Source: Roseomonas mucosa
Lineage (GTDB): Bacteria > Pseudomonadota > Alphaproteobacteria > Acetobacterales > Acetobacteraceae
Direction: 5' to 3'
Assembly (NCBI GenBank): GCA_945878375.1
Contig: CAMDWG010000023.1
Location: forward strand, 1-52,692
DNA: 52,692 bases
Positions within the stretch are counted from its first letter, which is position 1, and every line of letters starts with the position of its first letter. The position numbers and the translations under genes are program-made. Below are positions 21,380-32,111 of this stretch, in pieces. Under the pieces are notes generated by a model. The model was not told the origin of the DNA. It saw only the letters and a program-made list of their open reading frames with translations, and did not search any database.

Positions 21380-22873
21380 TCAATTGCTCTGACGGCGCAG
21401 GAAGGTCGGAATGTCGAGCCCCATCTCCTCCTGCGGCGCCGCCCGGTTCTGCGTGCGGGGCACCGGCTGCGCCACCGGCTCGGTGCGATAGGTCTGCGCG
21501 ACCGGCGCCGTGGGCTGCGAGGCCACAGGCTCCGCGACCGGATCGCGCCGGATCAGGCCGGTGGCGCGCTGGAAGATACTGCCGAAGCGGCTGGTCGCCG
21601 GGGCCACGGCCGGGGCCGCCGGGCGGGCGGCCACGGGGGCGCGCAGGGTGGGCTCGGGCGCGGCGACGATGACGGGTTCCGGTGCGGGCTCGGCCTCGAC
21701 CGGCACCGCATAGGCCTGAGCGGGGCGGGTTGCGGCGGGCGTCGGCATGGGGGAGGGGACGAAGGCCTGCCCGGCCGCGACGCGGGGCATGAAGCCGCCA
21801 GGGGCCCGCATCGGCGCGGGCTGCGGGATCTGCGTGGTGGCCACGGCGGATACCGGCGCGCCACCGCCGACCGCGACCAGCTTCACCGGCAGTTCCTGCT
21901 GGCGCGCATCGATGCCGGTCGCGACCACGGAGACGCGGATGCGCCCATTCATCGATTCATCGGCGGAGGAGCCGAAGATGATGTTCGCATCCTCATCCAC
22001 CTCGCGGCGGATCCGGTTCGCCGCCTCGTCCACCTCGAACAGCGTCATGTCGAGGCCGCCGGTGATGTTGATCAGCACGCCGCGCGCGCCGCGCATCGAG
22101 GTGTCTTCCAGCAGCGGGTTGCTGATCGCGGCTTCCGCGGCCTTCACGGCGCGATCCTCGCCTTCGGCCTCGCCCGTGCCCATCATCGCCTTGCCCATCT
22201 CCGCCATCACGGTGCGGATATCGGCGAAGTCGAGGTTCACGAGCCCGGGCGCGAGCATCAGGTCCGTCACGCCGCGCACGCCCATGTAGAGCACGTTGTC
22301 GGCCATCTTGAACGCCTCGGCGAAGGTCGTGCGTTCATTCGCCAGGCGGAAGAGGTTCTGGTTCGGGATCACGATCAGCGTGTCCACGAATTGCTGCAGT
22401 TCCTCGATGCCGGCTTCGGCCGATTTGCGGCGCTTCGGGCCTTCGAAGTCGAAGGGCTTGGTCACGACGCCGACGGTCAGGATGCCCCTCTCCCGCGCCA
22501 TGCGCGCGATGACCGGCGCCGCGCCCGTGCCCGTGCCGCCGCCCATGCCGGCGGTGACGAAGACCATGTGGCTGCCCTCAAGGTGGCGGGCCAGGTCCTC
22601 GGTCGCTTCCTCTGCCGCCGCGCGGCCGATCTCGGCCTTCGCGCCCGCGCCGAGGCCCTGCGTCAGGTGGGGGCCAAGCTGCACGCGGCGGTCGGCCTTG
22701 GAATGCACCAGCGACTGCGCGTCGGTGTTCGCCACCAGGAACTCCACGCCTTCGAGGCCCATGGAGACCATGTTGTTGACGGCATTGGTGCCGCCGCCGC
22801 CCACGCCCACCACCATGATGCGCGGCGTGAAATCGGTGTGCTGGTGGGCTGGGATGGTCAGGTTGAGCGTCAT
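21380..22873 (-). CDS. ftsZ: Cell division GTPase FtsZ
   Basis: This tubulin homologue forms the division ring. Its 497 residues include the GTP-binding opening [18 protein letters not shown] (18-35), the tubulin signature [16 protein letters not shown] (105-120) and the T7 synergy loop [12 protein letters not shown] long Pro/Ala/Val-rich linker runs from roughly residue 325 to 480. The C-terminal peptide [10 protein letters not shown], which binds FtsA and other partners, closes the protein. The linker of about 150 residues is long, as in many alphaproteobacteria. It starts 72 bases after ftsA. Confidence 0.97.
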   Translation of the reverse strand: MTLNLTIPAHQHTDFTPRIMVVGVGGGGTNAVNNMVSMGLEGVEFLVANTDAQSLVHSKADRRVQLGPHLTQGLGAGAKAEIGRAAAEEATEDLARHLEGSHMVFVTAGMGGGTGTGAAPVIARMARERGILTVGVVTKPFDFEGPKRRKSAEAGIEELQQFVDTLIVIPNQNLFRLANERTTFAEAFKMADNVLYMGVRGVTDLMLAPGLVNLDFADIRTVMAEMGKAMMGTGEAEGEDRAVKAAEAAISNPLLEDTSMRGARGVLINITGGLDMTLFEVDEAANRIRREVDEDANIIFGSSADESMNGRIRVSVVATGIDARQQELPVKLVAVGGGAPVSAVATTQIPQPAPMRAPGGFMPRVAAGQAFVPSPMPTPAATRPAQAYAVPVEAEPAPEPVIVAAPEPTLRAPVAARPAAPAVAPATSRFGSIFQRATGLIRRDPVAEPVASQPTAPVAQTYRTEPVAQPVPRTQNRAAPQEEMGLDIPTFLRRQSN

Positions 22874-22945
22874 CCTGGGGGCCTTTCCTGGAGTCTCAGC
22901 CGTGCGGGGCGGCGTGGATGGTTGCGATACGGGGCAGGGCGGTCA

Positions 22946-24238
22946 TCACATCCGCTCCCTGACCCAGTCGAAAAGTCGGCGGATCGAGCCGCGCGGGCGT
23001 TCCGGCCCCGGCGCGACATCGACGATCGGGCGGCCTTCACCGGCGGCCCAGGCGAGCAGCCCGGTCGCCACCGCGAAGGCGGGGACGCCTGCGGTCTCGG
23101 GCAGGCCGCGGATGCTGCGCGGCTTGCCAGACCGCACCTGGCGATCCAGCACCCGCGCGGCGAGTTCGCGCGCGCCGATCAGCAGGCTGCCGCCGCCGGT
23201 CAGCACCACGCGGTTGCCCGCTTCCTGCGCGACGCCGGCCTGTTCCAGCCTTTCGCGCACGAATTCGAAGGTCTCCTCCAGCCGCGGGCGGATGATGTTC
23301 ACGATCATGGCGCGCGGGACGCGCGCGATGTGGTCCTCATCCTCGCCCACCAGCGGCACGGGCAGCATCTCGCGCTCGTCATCGGCCGAGGACAGCGCGC
23401 CGCCATGCAGGGTCTTCAGCCGCTCCGCGTGGTTGATCGGCGTGGACAGCACGCGGGCCAGGTCGTTCGTCACCTGCCAGCCGCCGATCGGGATCTGGCT
23501 GGTATGGATCAGCTGCCCTTCCGCGAAGACCGCGATCGAGGTCGTGCCGCCGCCCATGTCGATCACGGTCGCGCCGATGCGCTTCTCATCCTCGACCAGC
23601 GTCGACAGCGCGGCGGCGAAGGGGGCGGAGACCAGCTCCTCCACATCCAGGTCGCAGCGCGCGAGGCAGGTGCCGAGGTTCCGGAGCGCGGCCTGGGACG
23701 CATCGACCAGATGGATGCGCGCCCCCAGCGTTTCGCAGACCATGCCGCGCGGATCCTCGACGCCGGGCGTCGCATCCACGGTGAAGGATACCGGCGCGCC
23801 ATGCACCGTCTCCCGCCCATCCTCGTGCCCGCGGCGGCGGCCTTCGGCGAGGATGGCGCGGAGATCCGCATCCGTCACGGCGCGGTCGCCGATCGGCCAT
23901 TGCAGTTGCAGCAGGCGCGATTCCGGCTGGCCGCAGGACAGGTTCACGATCACGCCGGACAGCTTGGTGTCCGACATCTCCTCCGCCTGGCCGACGGCGG
24001 CGCGGATGGCGCGTTCCGCTTCCTCCAGGTCGATGATCGACCCGCCCTTCATCCCCCGCCCGCGCTGCCAGCCGAAGCCGAGCACGCGCGGCAGGCCATC
24101 GCCTTCGATGCGGGCGATCAGGCAGACAGTCTTGGTCGTGCCGATGTCGAGCACGCCGAAGGCGCCCGATCGCGCCCCGCGACGGCGCGGCGGCGGCGCG
24201 CCTTCCACGGGGACGGGCAGGCGGGACAGGGCGTTCAT
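22946..24238 (-). CDS. ftsA: Cell division protein FtsA
   Basis: This actin-like ATPase tethers FtsZ to the membrane. The 430 residues contain the phosphate-1 loop SGAFGVLDIGTTKTVCLIAR (23-42), the SHS2 1C-domain region, phosphate-2 ATVIDMGGGTTSIAVF and the adenosine motif RVVLTGGGSLLIGA. The C-terminal amphipathic helix IRRLFDWVRERM, which inserts in the membrane, is intact. The ATG overlaps the ftsQ stop by four bases. It is followed by ftsZ after a 72-bp gap, one of the few unlinked joints in the cluster. Confidence 0.96.
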   Translation of the reverse strand: MNALSRLPVPVEGAPPPRRRGARSGAFGVLDIGTTKTVCLIARIEGDGLPRVLGFGWQRGRGMKGGSIIDLEEAERAIRAAVGQAEEMSDTKLSGVIVNLSCGQPESRLLQLQWPIGDRAVTDADLRAILAEGRRRGHEDGRETVHGAPVSFTVDATPGVEDPRGMVCETLGARIHLVDASQAALRNLGTCLARCDLDVEELVSAPFAAALSTLVEDEKRIGATVIDMGGGTTSIAVFAEGQLIHTSQIPIGGWQVTNDLARVLSTPINHAERLKTLHGGALSSADDEREMLPVPLVGEDEDHIARVPRAMIVNIIRPRLEETFEFVRERLEQAGVAQEAGNRVVLTGGGSLLIGARELAARVLDRQVRSGKPRSIRGLPETAGVPAFAVATGLLAWAAGEGRPIVDVAPGPERPRGSIRRLFDWVRERM

Positions 24239-25146
24239 CCGCGATTGCCTCCCTGGCGGCGCTGCTGGGGCGCGGGTTCCGGCGCGGGCGGCTGGCGCAG
24301 CACCATGCGATCCGGCAGCCGCATGTCGATGGCGACGAGCGGGCGGTCGAGCAGCGCGTGGCGCTCATGCATCTCCGCGAGCCGGTTGAGCGCGGGCGCT
24401 TCGTGGCCTTCCGGCAGCAGCACGTCCACGCCGTTGTGCAGGCGCAGATTCCACCGCCGCTCGCCCACCCGCACCATCGCCTGCGTGCGTTCCAACACAG
24501 GCCGATGGGCCAGCAGCAGGTCGTACAGCGCCGCGCCATGCTGTTCGGCCCCGGCGCCGACCACCAGCGGCAGCGGGCCGAAGGCATCGAGCGTGTCGCT
24601 CGTCACCACGCGCCCATCGCGGTCGATGATCGAGAAGCGGCCCTGATGCTGCCAGATCGCGAAGGGCGTGCGTTCCGTCAGGCGGACCAGGATGGTGCCG
24701 GGCAGGCGGCGCTCGACATGCGCGCTCTCGACCCAGGCGATGCTTTCCAGCCGCGCCCGCGCATCGGCGGGCGAGAAGCCGAGGATCGGGTCGCCCCGGC
24801 GCAGCCCCACCGCCGCGCTGACGAGTTCGAGCGGCGTGTTGGTGCGGCCTTCCAGGATCACTTCCCGCACTTCGAGACCAGCCGCTTCGCCCGCGGCCGC
24901 CGCGTTCTCGACGAAGCTCTGCATGCGGCCGGCGGGATCGGCGAGGTAGAGACCGAGGCCCACCGCGCCGAGCGCAGCCGCGCCGAGCAGCATCAGCGCT
25001 GCCGGCTTCGCGAGCCCCCGCCGACGCCGCAGCCACAGCCGCAGGCGGCCCGGCCGATCCTGTTCGCGCCGGGCCACCCGGCCGCCGGTGCCGCGCGTCC
25101 CGGCTGTGAGCCCACGGATGCCGCCGCGGTTCTGCGTGCTAGCCAT
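24235..25146 (-). CDS. ftsQ: Cell division protein FtsQ
   Basis: This bitopic divisome protein links FtsA/FtsZ to FtsL/FtsB and FtsW/FtsI. The ATG at 25146 (MASTQNRGGIRGLTAG) overlaps the ddlB stop by eight bases and gives 303 residues; a start further upstream would add a non-conserved tail. A basic cytoplasmic region of about 48 residues (RLRLWLRRRRGLAKP) precedes the single helix AALMLLGAAALGAVGLGLYL. The POTRA domain follows (GLEVREVILEGRTNTPLELV...LESIAWVESAHVERRLPGTI), then the FtsQ beta domain, and a Pro/Gln/Arg-rich end (PPAPEPAPQQRRQGG). Confidence 0.93.
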   Translation of the reverse strand: MASTQNRGGIRGLTAGTRGTGGRVARREQDRPGRLRLWLRRRRGLAKPAALMLLGAAALGAVGLGLYLADPAGRMQSFVENAAAAGEAAGLEVREVILEGRTNTPLELVSAAVGLRRGDPILGFSPADARARLESIAWVESAHVERRLPGTILVRLTERTPFAIWQHQGRFSIIDRDGRVVTSDTLDAFGPLPLVVGAGAEQHGAALYDLLLAHRPVLERTQAMVRVGERRWNLRLHNGVDVLLPEGHEAPALNRLAEMHERHALLDRPLVAIDMRLPDRMVLRQPPAPEPAPQQRRQGGNRG

Positions 25147-26056
25147 GCCGTGCCTCCCGCACCATCCAGGCGCAGAGCTCGGGGAAGCCGATGCCGACAT
25201 GCGCGGCCTGTTCCGGCACGAGCGAGGTGCGCGTCATGCCCGGCTGCGTGTTGACTTCGAGGATGTAGAGCTGGCCGGGCTCGCCGGCGGTGTCGTCGTA
25301 GCGGAAATCCGCCCGCGACACGCCACGGCAACCGAGCGCCTGGTGGGCGCGCAGCGCGGCGTCCATCGCCTGTTCGCGGATCGCGGGATGGACCGGCGCC
25401 GGCAGGGTGTGGCGGCTGCCGCCATCGGCATATTTTGCGTCGTAATCGTAGAAGACGTGGCCGGTATCGATCTCCGTCACATCCAGCGGGCGGTCGCCCA
25501 TCACCGCGACCGTCAGCTCGCGGCCCGGGATATAGGCCTCGGCCATGATGCGGCGGTCGTACTTCCAACCGCGAGCGACATCGCCTCTCCGGTTGTCGCC
25601 ATCCCGAAAAATCTCGACGCCGACCGATGAGCCTTCATTGACCGGCTTCACCACGAAGGGGCGCGGCAGCGGATCGGCCGCTTCCAACTCCTCCGGCGAC
25701 ACGATGCGAGACGGCGCGACGGGCAGTCCGGCCGCCGCGAAGGCGGCCTTGGCGGCGGCCTTGTCCATGGCGAGCGCGGAGGCGCGCAGCCCCGAATGGG
25801 TGTAGGGCAGGCCGAGCCAGTCCAGCACGCCCTGGATGCAGCCATCCTCGCCGAAGCGGCCATGCAGCGCGTTGAAGACGGCATCGGGCCGCGCCGCCTG
25901 GAGCGCCGCGATCACCGCGCCGAGATCGGCGCCGACATCGATCGCCGTCACCTCGAACCCCGCCTGTCGCAGCGCGAGGACAACCTGCGCCCCGGTGGCG
26001 AGGCTGACCTCGCGTTCGGAGGAAACACCGCCCTGGAGGACCGCGACGCGGGTCAT
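25139..26056 (-). CDS. ddlB: D-alanine--D-alanine ligase
   Basis: This ATP-grasp enzyme makes the D-Ala-D-Ala dipeptide added by MurF. Its 305 residues match the DdlB type. Landmarks are the N-terminal VAVLQGGVSSEREVSLATG (Glu and Ser contact the first D-Ala), FNALHGRFGEDGCIQGVLDW, LPYTHSGLRASALAMDKAAA (with lysine for ATP), PFVVKPVNEGSSVGVEIF, and the metal/second-substrate motifs SRADFRYDD and LEVNTQPGMTRTSLVPEQAA. It overlaps murB by four bases upstream and ftsQ downstream. Confidence 0.96.
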   Translation of the reverse strand: MTRVAVLQGGVSSEREVSLATGAQVVLALRQAGFEVTAIDVGADLGAVIAALQAARPDAVFNALHGRFGEDGCIQGVLDWLGLPYTHSGLRASALAMDKAAAKAAFAAAGLPVAPSRIVSPEELEAADPLPRPFVVKPVNEGSSVGVEIFRDGDNRRGDVARGWKYDRRIMAEAYIPGRELTVAVMGDRPLDVTEIDTGHVFYDYDAKYADGGSRHTLPAPVHPAIREQAMDAALRAHQALGCRGVSRADFRYDDTAGEPGQLYILEVNTQPGMTRTSLVPEQAAHVGIGFPELCAWMVREARHG

Positions 26057-26964
26057 GGGGCAGTCTCCCCGATCCGCTTGATCTCCCAGTCCAGCGCGAT
26101 GCCCGACTGTGCGTGGACGCGCGCGCGCACCTCCTCGCCCAGGCCTTCGATATCGGCGGCGGTGGCGCCGCCGGTGTTCAGCAGGAAATTCGTGTGCTTC
26201 TCGCTGACCTGGGCGGCGCCTCGCATCAGGCCGCGGCAGCCGGCCGCATCCACCAGCGCCCAGGCCTTGGCGCCGGGCGGGTTCTTGAAGGTGGAGCCGC
26301 CGGTGCGCGCGCGGACCGGCTGCGTTGCCTCCCGGGCCGTGCGGATCTCGGCCATCCGCGCGGCGATTGCGGCCGGATCGCCGGGGCGGGCGTGGAAGCG
26401 CGCACGCACCACGACGCCGCGCTGCGGCAAGGCCGCCTTGCGGTAGGCGAAGGCGAAGTCGGCGGCTGACAGGGGCAGCAGGCCGGCGGGCGTCGCGACC
26501 TCCGCCCAGTCCAGCGCATCCTTCACCTCGGTGCCATAGGCGCCGGCATTCATCGCGACCGCACCACCCACCGTGCCGGGGATGCCGGATAGGAATTCGA
26601 GCCCCGCGAGCCCCGCCGCCGCCGCATGTTCCGCGACCGTCGCATCGGGCGCCGCGCCGCCGGCGATCACGCCCTCGCCGTCGATCTCGACTGTGCCGAA
26701 GGCGCGGCCAGCCAGCCGCAGTACCACGCCGCGCACGCCGCCATCGCGGATGATCAGGTTGGAGGCCGCGCCGATGATCGTCAGCGGGATGGTATCCGGC
26801 AGGTCGCGCAGCAGCAGCAGCAGGTCATCAAGGTCGGCCGGCCGCACCAGCCATTCTGCCGGCCCGCCGACGCGGAACCAGGTGAAGGGCGCGAGCGGCG
26901 CTGCCGGCTGGACGCGCCCGCGCAGCGGCGGGAGCACAGCGTGGCGCTGCATGCCGGGCCTCAC
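26053..26964 (-). CDS. murB: UDP-N-acetylenolpyruvoylglucosamine reductase MurB
   Basis: This FAD enzyme reduces the enolpyruvyl group to make UDP-MurNAc. The 303 residues open at a GTG overlapping the murC stop by four bases; the ATG at 26952, four codons later, is an alternative. FAD-binding elements are [36 protein letters not shown] and [21 protein letters not shown]. The catalytic Ser lies in [14 protein letters not shown], and the final segment has [20 protein letters not shown]. The length and the missing insert fit the type II MurB of most bacteria. Confidence 0.95.
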   Translation of the reverse strand: MRPGMQRHAVLPPLRGRVQPAAPLAPFTWFRVGGPAEWLVRPADLDDLLLLLRDLPDTIPLTIIGAASNLIIRDGGVRGVVLRLAGRAFGTVEIDGEGVIAGGAAPDATVAEHAAAAGLAGLEFLSGIPGTVGGAVAMNAGAYGTEVKDALDWAEVATPAGLLPLSAADFAFAYRKAALPQRGVVVRARFHARPGDPAAIAARMAEIRTAREATQPVRARTGGSTFKNPPGAKAWALVDAAGCRGLMRGAAQVSEKHTNFLLNTGGATAADIEGLGEEVRARVHAQSGIALDWEIKRIGETAP

Positions 26965-28403
26965 TTGCTGCCGACCACGGCGCGCGGTCGCAAGCGTGCC
27001 TGCAGCGCCGTCAGTTGTTCAGGCAGCGCATGCGCCCAGCCGGTGATACTGCCGGCGCCGAGGCAGATCACGTAGTCGTTCGGGCGCGCGATGGCGTTGA
27101 CCATCTCCGCGAGGCTCTCCGGGCCCGGCAGCGGCACGACGGAACGATGCCCGCGCGCGCGCAGCCCTTCGACCAGCGCATCGCGGTCAACCCCGGGTAT
27201 CGGCTGTTCGCCCGCAGCATAGACATCGGCCACGATCACCGTCCCGGCGTCGTTCATGCACGTACAAAAATCCTCGAACAGCGTGGCGAGGCGGGAATAG
27301 CGGTGCGGCTGCACCACCGCGATCACGTCGCGCGCGCCGGCCTGGCGGGCGGCCTTCAGCACGGCGGCGATCTCAACCGGGTGGTGGCCGTAATCGTCGA
27401 TCACGGTGATCCCGCCGGCTTCCCCGGTGCGGGTGAAGCGGCGCTTCACGCCCTTGAACCCGGCCAGCGCGGTGCGGATGATGTGTTCGTCCACATCCAT
27501 CTCGACCGCGATGGCGACCGCCGCCAGCGCGTTCTGGACGTTGTGGTGGCCGAGCATCGGCAGGCGCATGGGCTTGAGGTTGCGGCTGCGGCCCGTCGCG
27601 CGGTCGCGGACCGCGACTTCGAAGGTCGCGCCCATGCGATCCGTGATCACGCGCTCGGCCCGCACATCGGCCTGCGGCGAGAAGCCATAGGTGATGATGC
27701 GGCGGTCCGACAGGCGGGGGATCATCGCCTGCACATCCGGATGGTCGGCGCAGAGCACGGCGAAGCCATAGAAGGGGATATTGCCCACGAATTGCGCGTA
27801 ACCCTCGCGCATCGCCTCGCCCGTGCCCCAATGGTCCAGGTGCTCGGGGTCCATGTTGGTGACGACGGCGACAACGGCGGGCAGTTTCAGGAAGGACCCG
27901 TCGCTCTCATCCGCCTCCACCACCATCCATTCGCCGGCGCCAAGGCGGGTGTTGGTGCCATAGGCGTTGATGATGCCGCCATTGATCACGGTGGGGTCGA
28001 GCTTCGCGGCTTCCAGCACGGCGGCGACCAGGCTGGTCGTGGTGGTCTTGCCATGGGTGCCGCCGATGGCCACCGACCATTTCAGCCGCATCAGCTCGGC
28101 CAGCATCTCGGCGCGGCGGACCACCGGCACCAGCCGCGCGCGGGCTGCCTGGACTTCCGGATTGTCCTTCTGAACTGCGGTCGAGACGACGACGACCTGC
28201 GCGGCGCCCAGGTTCCGTGCGTCGTGGCCGACCATCACGGGGATGCCGGCCTCACGCAGGCGGGTGACGTTGTAGCCTTCCGCGATGTCGCTGCCCTGCA
28301 CCTGGTAGCCGAGGTTGTGCAGCACCTCCGCGATGCCGGACATGCCGATGCCGCCGATGCCGACGAAGTGGATGGGACCGATGGACAGGGGAAGGGCGCG
28401 CAT
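26961..28403 (-). CDS. murC: UDP-N-acetylmuramate--L-alanine ligase MurC
   Basis: This is the first amino-acid-adding Mur ligase, attaching L-Ala to UDP-MurNAc. Its 480 residues show the N-terminal Rossmann motif [20 protein letters not shown], the P-loop [20 protein letters not shown], the carbamyl-lysine/Mg region [11 protein letters not shown], and [40 protein letters not shown] and [17 protein letters not shown]. It directly abuts the murG stop (no gap) and overlaps murB by four bases. Confidence 0.97.
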   Translation of the reverse strand: MRALPLSIGPIHFVGIGGIGMSGIAEVLHNLGYQVQGSDIAEGYNVTRLREAGIPVMVGHDARNLGAAQVVVVSTAVQKDNPEVQAARARLVPVVRRAEMLAELMRLKWSVAIGGTHGKTTTTSLVAAVLEAAKLDPTVINGGIINAYGTNTRLGAGEWMVVEADESDGSFLKLPAVVAVVTNMDPEHLDHWGTGEAMREGYAQFVGNIPFYGFAVLCADHPDVQAMIPRLSDRRIITYGFSPQADVRAERVITDRMGATFEVAVRDRATGRSRNLKPMRLPMLGHHNVQNALAAVAIAVEMDVDEHIIRTALAGFKGVKRRFTRTGEAGGITVIDDYGHHPVEIAAVLKAARQAGARDVIAVVQPHRYSRLATLFEDFCTCMNDAGTVIVADVYAAGEQPIPGVDRDALVEGLRARGHRSVVPLPGPESLAEMVNAIARPNDYVICLGAGSITGWAHALPEQLTALQARLRPRAVVGSK

Positions 28404-29540
28404 TCAGCGGGACTCCACGGGCGCTGCCGCGCGGATCAGGGATTGGACCAGGTCGGCCAGCCGGCGCGCCGCATCCGGGCGCGCTTCCTTCGCCGCCGCG
28501 GCGGCCGCCCGCAGAAGGACCGGCGGGTTGGCCAGCACGGCCGCGAGATGGCGGGCCAGGGCATCCGGCGTGAAGGCGGGCTGCGGCATCAGCCACGCCG
28601 CACCGACCGAGGCGAGGGAGCGTGCATTGGCGGTCTGGTGGTCGTCGATCGCGTGCGGCAGCGGCACCAGGATCGAAGGACGCCCCGCACAGGCCAACTC
28701 CGCCACCGTCGAGGCGCCGGCCCGCGCGATGACGATATGCGCCATCGAAAGCCGCACCGCGATGTCGCCGAAGAAGGGGGAGAGATCGGCCGGCACGCCC
28801 GCTTCGCGATAGGCGGTCTCGACGCGCGGCAGGTCCTCGGCGCGGGTCTGCTGGGTGACCACCAGCCTTGCGCGCAGCGCTTCCGGCAGTGCCGCGACCG
28901 CGCCAGGCACGATATCGGCGAAGATGCGCGCGCCGAGCGAGCCGCCCAGGACCAGCACGCGGATCACGCCATCCTCGGTCGGCGGCGCATAGAACTGGCC
29001 GGCGAGCGCCGCGAGCGCCGGTCGCACCGGATTGCCCACCACCTCGACCCGCGCCTTGGCCGGCATGCGCGCGGTGTCGGCGGCCGAGAGCGCGAGCAGG
29101 TCGGCCCGCGGCGCCATCAGCCGGTTCGCGCGGCCGAGCACAGCGTTCTGTTCGTGCAGCGCCGTGACGGGGCGGCGGCTGTGGCCCAGCGTGCGTGCGG
29201 CGAGGATCGGCGGCACCGACGGGTAGCCGCCGAAGCCCACCACCGCCGCGGCATCGAGCCGCCGGAGGATCCGCCGCGCCTCCAGCGTGCCGGCAGCCAG
29301 CGCGAAGGCGCCGGACGCAGCGGCTTTCGCGCCGCGCCCGACCAGCCCAGAGCCCTTCAGCACGAAGCGCTCCGCATGGCCGAAGGCGGGGCTGTCATAG
29401 GCGGCGCTGCGCGCATCGGTCATCAGCGCGATCCGTTCGCCGCGCGCGAGCAACTCCGCCGCCAGCGCCTCGGCCGGGAACAGATGGCCCCCGGTGCCGC
29501 CAGCGGCGATCACGACGGGGCGCGATGCGGGGCCGTACAT
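28404..29540 (-). CDS. murG: UDP-GlcNAc:undecaprenyl-MurNAc-pentapeptide GlcNAc transferase MurG
   Basis: This peripheral inner-membrane GT28 enzyme converts lipid I to lipid II. I chose the ATG at 29540 (MYGPASRPVVIAAGGTGGHL) with GGGCGAGG before it, giving 378 residues. An ATG at 29612, overlapping the ftsW stop, is possible and would add 24 residues that look non-conserved. Motifs are AAGGTGGHLFPAEALA, GFGGYPSVPPILAARTLG, HEQNAVLGRANRL, VLVLGGSLGARIFADIVP, and the UDP-GlcNAc site AGASTVAELACAGRPSILVP with PHAIDDHQTANA. Confidence 0.95.
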   Translation of the reverse strand: MYGPASRPVVIAAGGTGGHLFPAEALAAELLARGERIALMTDARSAAYDSPAFGHAERFVLKGSGLVGRGAKAAASGAFALAAGTLEARRILRRLDAAAVVGFGGYPSVPPILAARTLGHSRRPVTALHEQNAVLGRANRLMAPRADLLALSAADTARMPAKARVEVVGNPVRPALAALAGQFYAPPTEDGVIRVLVLGGSLGARIFADIVPGAVAALPEALRARLVVTQQTRAEDLPRVETAYREAGVPADLSPFFGDIAVRLSMAHIVIARAGASTVAELACAGRPSILVPLPHAIDDHQTANARSLASVGAAWLMPQPAFTPDALARHLAAVLANPPVLLRAAAAAAKEARPDAARRLADLVQSLIRAAAPVESR

Positions 29541-29601
29541 CACCTCGCCCCCGATCGCCGGAGCGTGCGCAGCATGCGGAGGCGTGAATCGGTGGCGTAC
29601 A

Positions 29602-30732
29602 TCACCGATCATCCTCGGCCCGCGACAGCCGCCGGCGCGTCAGCGCCAGCAACATCCCCATTCCCAGAGCAATCGCGAGCACGGAAGACCCGCCATAGCT
29701 CACGAAGGGCAGGGTCATGCCCTTGGTCGGGATCAGGTGCAGGGTGGAGGCCATGTTCACGAAGGCCTGCAGCCCGAACTGGGTCAGCAGCCCGGCGGAG
29801 GCCAGCACGATGAACAGGTCCGTCTCGGCCATCAGCCGGATCAGGCCGCGCACCACCACGAAGGCGAAGATCGCCAGGATCAGCAGGCAGACCACCAGGC
29901 CGAATTCCTCCCCCGCGACGGCGAAGACGAAATCCGCATGCGCGTCCGGCAGCACGTTCTTCACGCGGCCTTCCCCCGGCCCCCGGCCCAGAAGCCCGCC
30001 ATGGCCGAAGGCCTCGAGCGCGACGCTCACCTGGTAGTTGTCGCCAGATGCGGGATCGAGAAAGCGATGCACCCGGGACTGCACATGCGGGAACAGGGTG
30101 TAGGCCAGGGCCGCGCCGGCCACTCCGATGGCGCCGATCGTGCCCACGACGAGCACGTTCAGCCCCGCGACGAAGAACTGCGCGAAGAACACCGCGGCGA
30201 TCACCAGCAGCATGCCGATATCGGGCTGGCCCTTCATCAGCGCCGCGATGCCGAAGAACAGCACGATGGCAAGCGCCGTCGCGCCGTGGCGGCGATTCAC
30301 CTTGCCTTCCGCGATCAGCCAGGCCGTCACCACCGCGAAGCAGGGCTTCAGGAATTCGGATGGCTGGAGGGAGCCGAGCCCCGGCACGCTCAGCCAGCGC
30401 CGCGCGCCCTTGATCTCGACGCCGATGACGAGCGTCGCGGCCACCATCGCGATGGCCCCCGCGAGGCCAAGCCAAGCCAGCAGCCTGACCTGCCGGATCG
30501 AGAGCATCGAGACCGAGATCATCAGACCCGTGGCCATCGCCAGGTAGACCACCTGCCGCAGGAAGAACATGTTGCGGGAAGACGCGCCGATGCGCTCCGC
30601 GACCGCAGGCGATGCGGCCAGCACCATCACATAGCCGAAGCCCACCAGGACCAGCAGCGCCGCCATGGTCCAACGGTCGATCGTCCACCACCAGCGGCCC
30701 AGGGTGGAGGTATCGGCGCGCGAGATCGCCAT
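29602..30732 (-). CDS. ftsW: Septal peptidoglycan glycosyltransferase FtsW (SEDS family)
   Basis: This polytopic membrane polymerase works with FtsI to build septal peptidoglycan. The ATG at 30732 ([20 protein letters not shown]) shares one base with the murD stop (TGATG) and gives 376 residues with about ten hydrophobic helices. The frame continues upstream for 110 codons, but that is the shadow of murD. SEDS hallmarks are visible: GARRWLSVPGLGSLQPSEFLK, KGQPDIGMLLVIAAVF, the periplasmic loop with PHVQSRVHRFLDPASGDNYQ and ALEAFGHGGLLGRGPGEG, and FVSYGGSSVLAIALGMGMLL near the end. Confidence 0.95.
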   Translation of the reverse strand: MAISRADTSTLGRWWWTIDRWTMAALLVLVGFGYVMVLAASPAVAERIGASSRNMFFLRQVVYLAMATGLMISVSMLSIRQVRLLAWLGLAGAIAMVAATLVIGVEIKGARRWLSVPGLGSLQPSEFLKPCFAVVTAWLIAEGKVNRRHGATALAIVLFFGIAALMKGQPDIGMLLVIAAVFFAQFFVAGLNVLVVGTIGAIGVAGAALAYTLFPHVQSRVHRFLDPASGDNYQVSVALEAFGHGGLLGRGPGEGRVKNVLPDAHADFVFAVAGEEFGLVVCLLILAIFAFVVVRGLIRLMAETDLFIVLASAGLLTQFGLQAFVNMASTLHLIPTKGMTLPFVSYGGSSVLAIALGMGMLLALTRRRLSRAEDDR

Positions 30733-32111
30733 CAGCCGGCCCGCCCCGTATCGTCCGCAAGCAGGCCCCGCACCAGGGTGCGGAAGCGGTCGCCACGGGC
30801 ATCGAAGCCGCTGAACTGGTCGAAGCTGGCGCAGGCGGGCGATAGCAGCACCACCGGCACCGAAGCCGCCCGCGCGAAGGCTGCCGCCGCCGGCACGGCT
30901 TCGTCCAGCGTCCCCGCGATCTCGTGCGGGATGCCATGCGCGGCCAAGGTCGCGGCCAGCAGCGGCGCATCGCGTCCGATCAGCAGCGCGCGGGCGATAC
31001 GGGGGAACAGGGCCTCCAGGCTCTCGATTCCGCCATCCTTCGCCAGCCCGCCGGCGATCCAAACCACCCGGTCATAGGAGGCCAGGGCCCGCGCCGCGCT
31101 GTCCGCGTTGGTGGCCTTGCTGTCGTTCACGAAGGTCACACCGCCCTGCGCGCCCACCCGTTCCTGGCGATGGGGCAGGCCGGGAAAACTGGCGAGGCCG
31201 GCGGCGACCTGCTGGCGCGTCAGCCCTGCATCGAGAGCCACGGCGGCGGCGGCGGCGGCGTTCTGCGCGTTGTGCGATCCTGGCAGCGCCGGCGCCGCGC
31301 GCAGATCGGCGATCGGGCCGGCCTGATCGCGCAGCATCCCCGCCTCGGCCCAGATGCCGCCCGCGGCCGCATGCAGGCCGGAGATGGGCACCAGCCGGGA
31401 CCGCACCGCACCTGCCATCCGCATGGACAGCGCGTCGTCCCAGCCGAGCACGCCAAGATCCCCCGACTGCTGGCGCGCAAAAATACGCGCCTTCGCAGAA
31501 GCATAGCCGTCCATGTTCCCATGGCGGTCGAGGTGATCGTGCGATAAGTTCAGCATCACCGCAGAGTTGAAGCGGATCGTCGCGATTCGCTCCAACATGT
31601 AGGACGACATTTCGAGGGTATAACTGCCCTCGTCCCACAACATGTTGAGTCCGAGCGCCGCCGGACCGAGGTTTCCCCCGACCTCCGACACGCGGCCCGC
31701 CCCTGTCAGCAGATGGTGGATGAGTGCGGTGGTTGTCGACTTCCCATTGGTGCCGGTGATGCCGATGAAGCGGGCCGCGCTGCCTGCTGCCCGCACCGCG
31801 CGGAACAGGAACTCGACATCGGCGAGGATCGGCACCCCCGCCTCCCGTGCTCGCGCGGCGACCGGGTGCGGGGCGGGCAGCAGATGCGGAATGCCCGGCG
31901 ACAGCAGCAGGGCGTCGAAGCGGAACGGCCCGGCCTGGAGGTTGCGTACCGTCAGCCCGGCGCGCTCGGCGGCCTCCCGCGAAGCGGCGCCATCGTCCCA
32001 GGCGGTGACCTCGGCGCCCCATTCGGCCAGGCGGCTTGCGGCCGGCAGCCCAGCACGGCCGAGCCCGACGACCGCGATCCGCTGGCCAGCGAAGGGCGCG
32101 AAGCCCGTCAT
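30732..32111 (-). CDS. murD: UDP-N-acetylmuramoylalanine--D-glutamate ligase MurD
   Basis: This Mur ligase adds D-Glu. Its 459 residues start [20 protein letters not shown]. Motifs are the N-terminal [40 protein letters not shown], the P-loop [93 protein letters not shown] and [17 protein letters not shown]. It overlaps mraY by four bases and ftsW by one base. Confidence 0.96.
   Translation of the reverse strand: MTGFAPFAGQRIAVVGLGRAGLPAASRLAEWGAEVTAWDDGAASREAAERAGLTVRNLQAGPFRFDALLLSPGIPHLLPAPHPVAARAREAGVPILADVEFLFRAVRAAGSAARFIGITGTNGKSTTTALIHHLLTGAGRVSEVGGNLGPAALGLNMLWDEGSYTLEMSSYMLERIATIRFNSAVMLNLSHDHLDRHGNMDGYASAKARIFARQQSGDLGVLGWDDALSMRMAGAVRSRLVPISGLHAAAGGIWAEAGMLRDQAGPIADLRAAPALPGSHNAQNAAAAAAVALDAGLTRQQVAAGLASFPGLPHRQERVGAQGGVTFVNDSKATNADSAARALASYDRVVWIAGGLAKDGGIESLEALFPRIARALLIGRDAPLLAATLAAHGIPHEIAGTLDEAVPAAAAFARAASVPVVLLSPACASFDQFSGFDARGDRFRTLVRGLLADDTGRAG

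Noticed and set aside
22391-24646. Open plus-strand frame of about 750 codons opposite ftsA and ftsZ
   Set aside because: It is a shadow of ftsZ, ftsA and ftsQ, with no ribosome site or family features.
27015-29813. Open plus-strand frame of over 900 codons opposite murC and murG
   Set aside because: The composition is His/Arg/Gly-rich and motif-free, while the opposite strand holds fully motif-supported murC and murG.
30733-31062. Apparent 110-residue N-terminal extension of FtsW
   Set aside because: It is the murD end read in another phase; FtsW starts at the TGATG junction.
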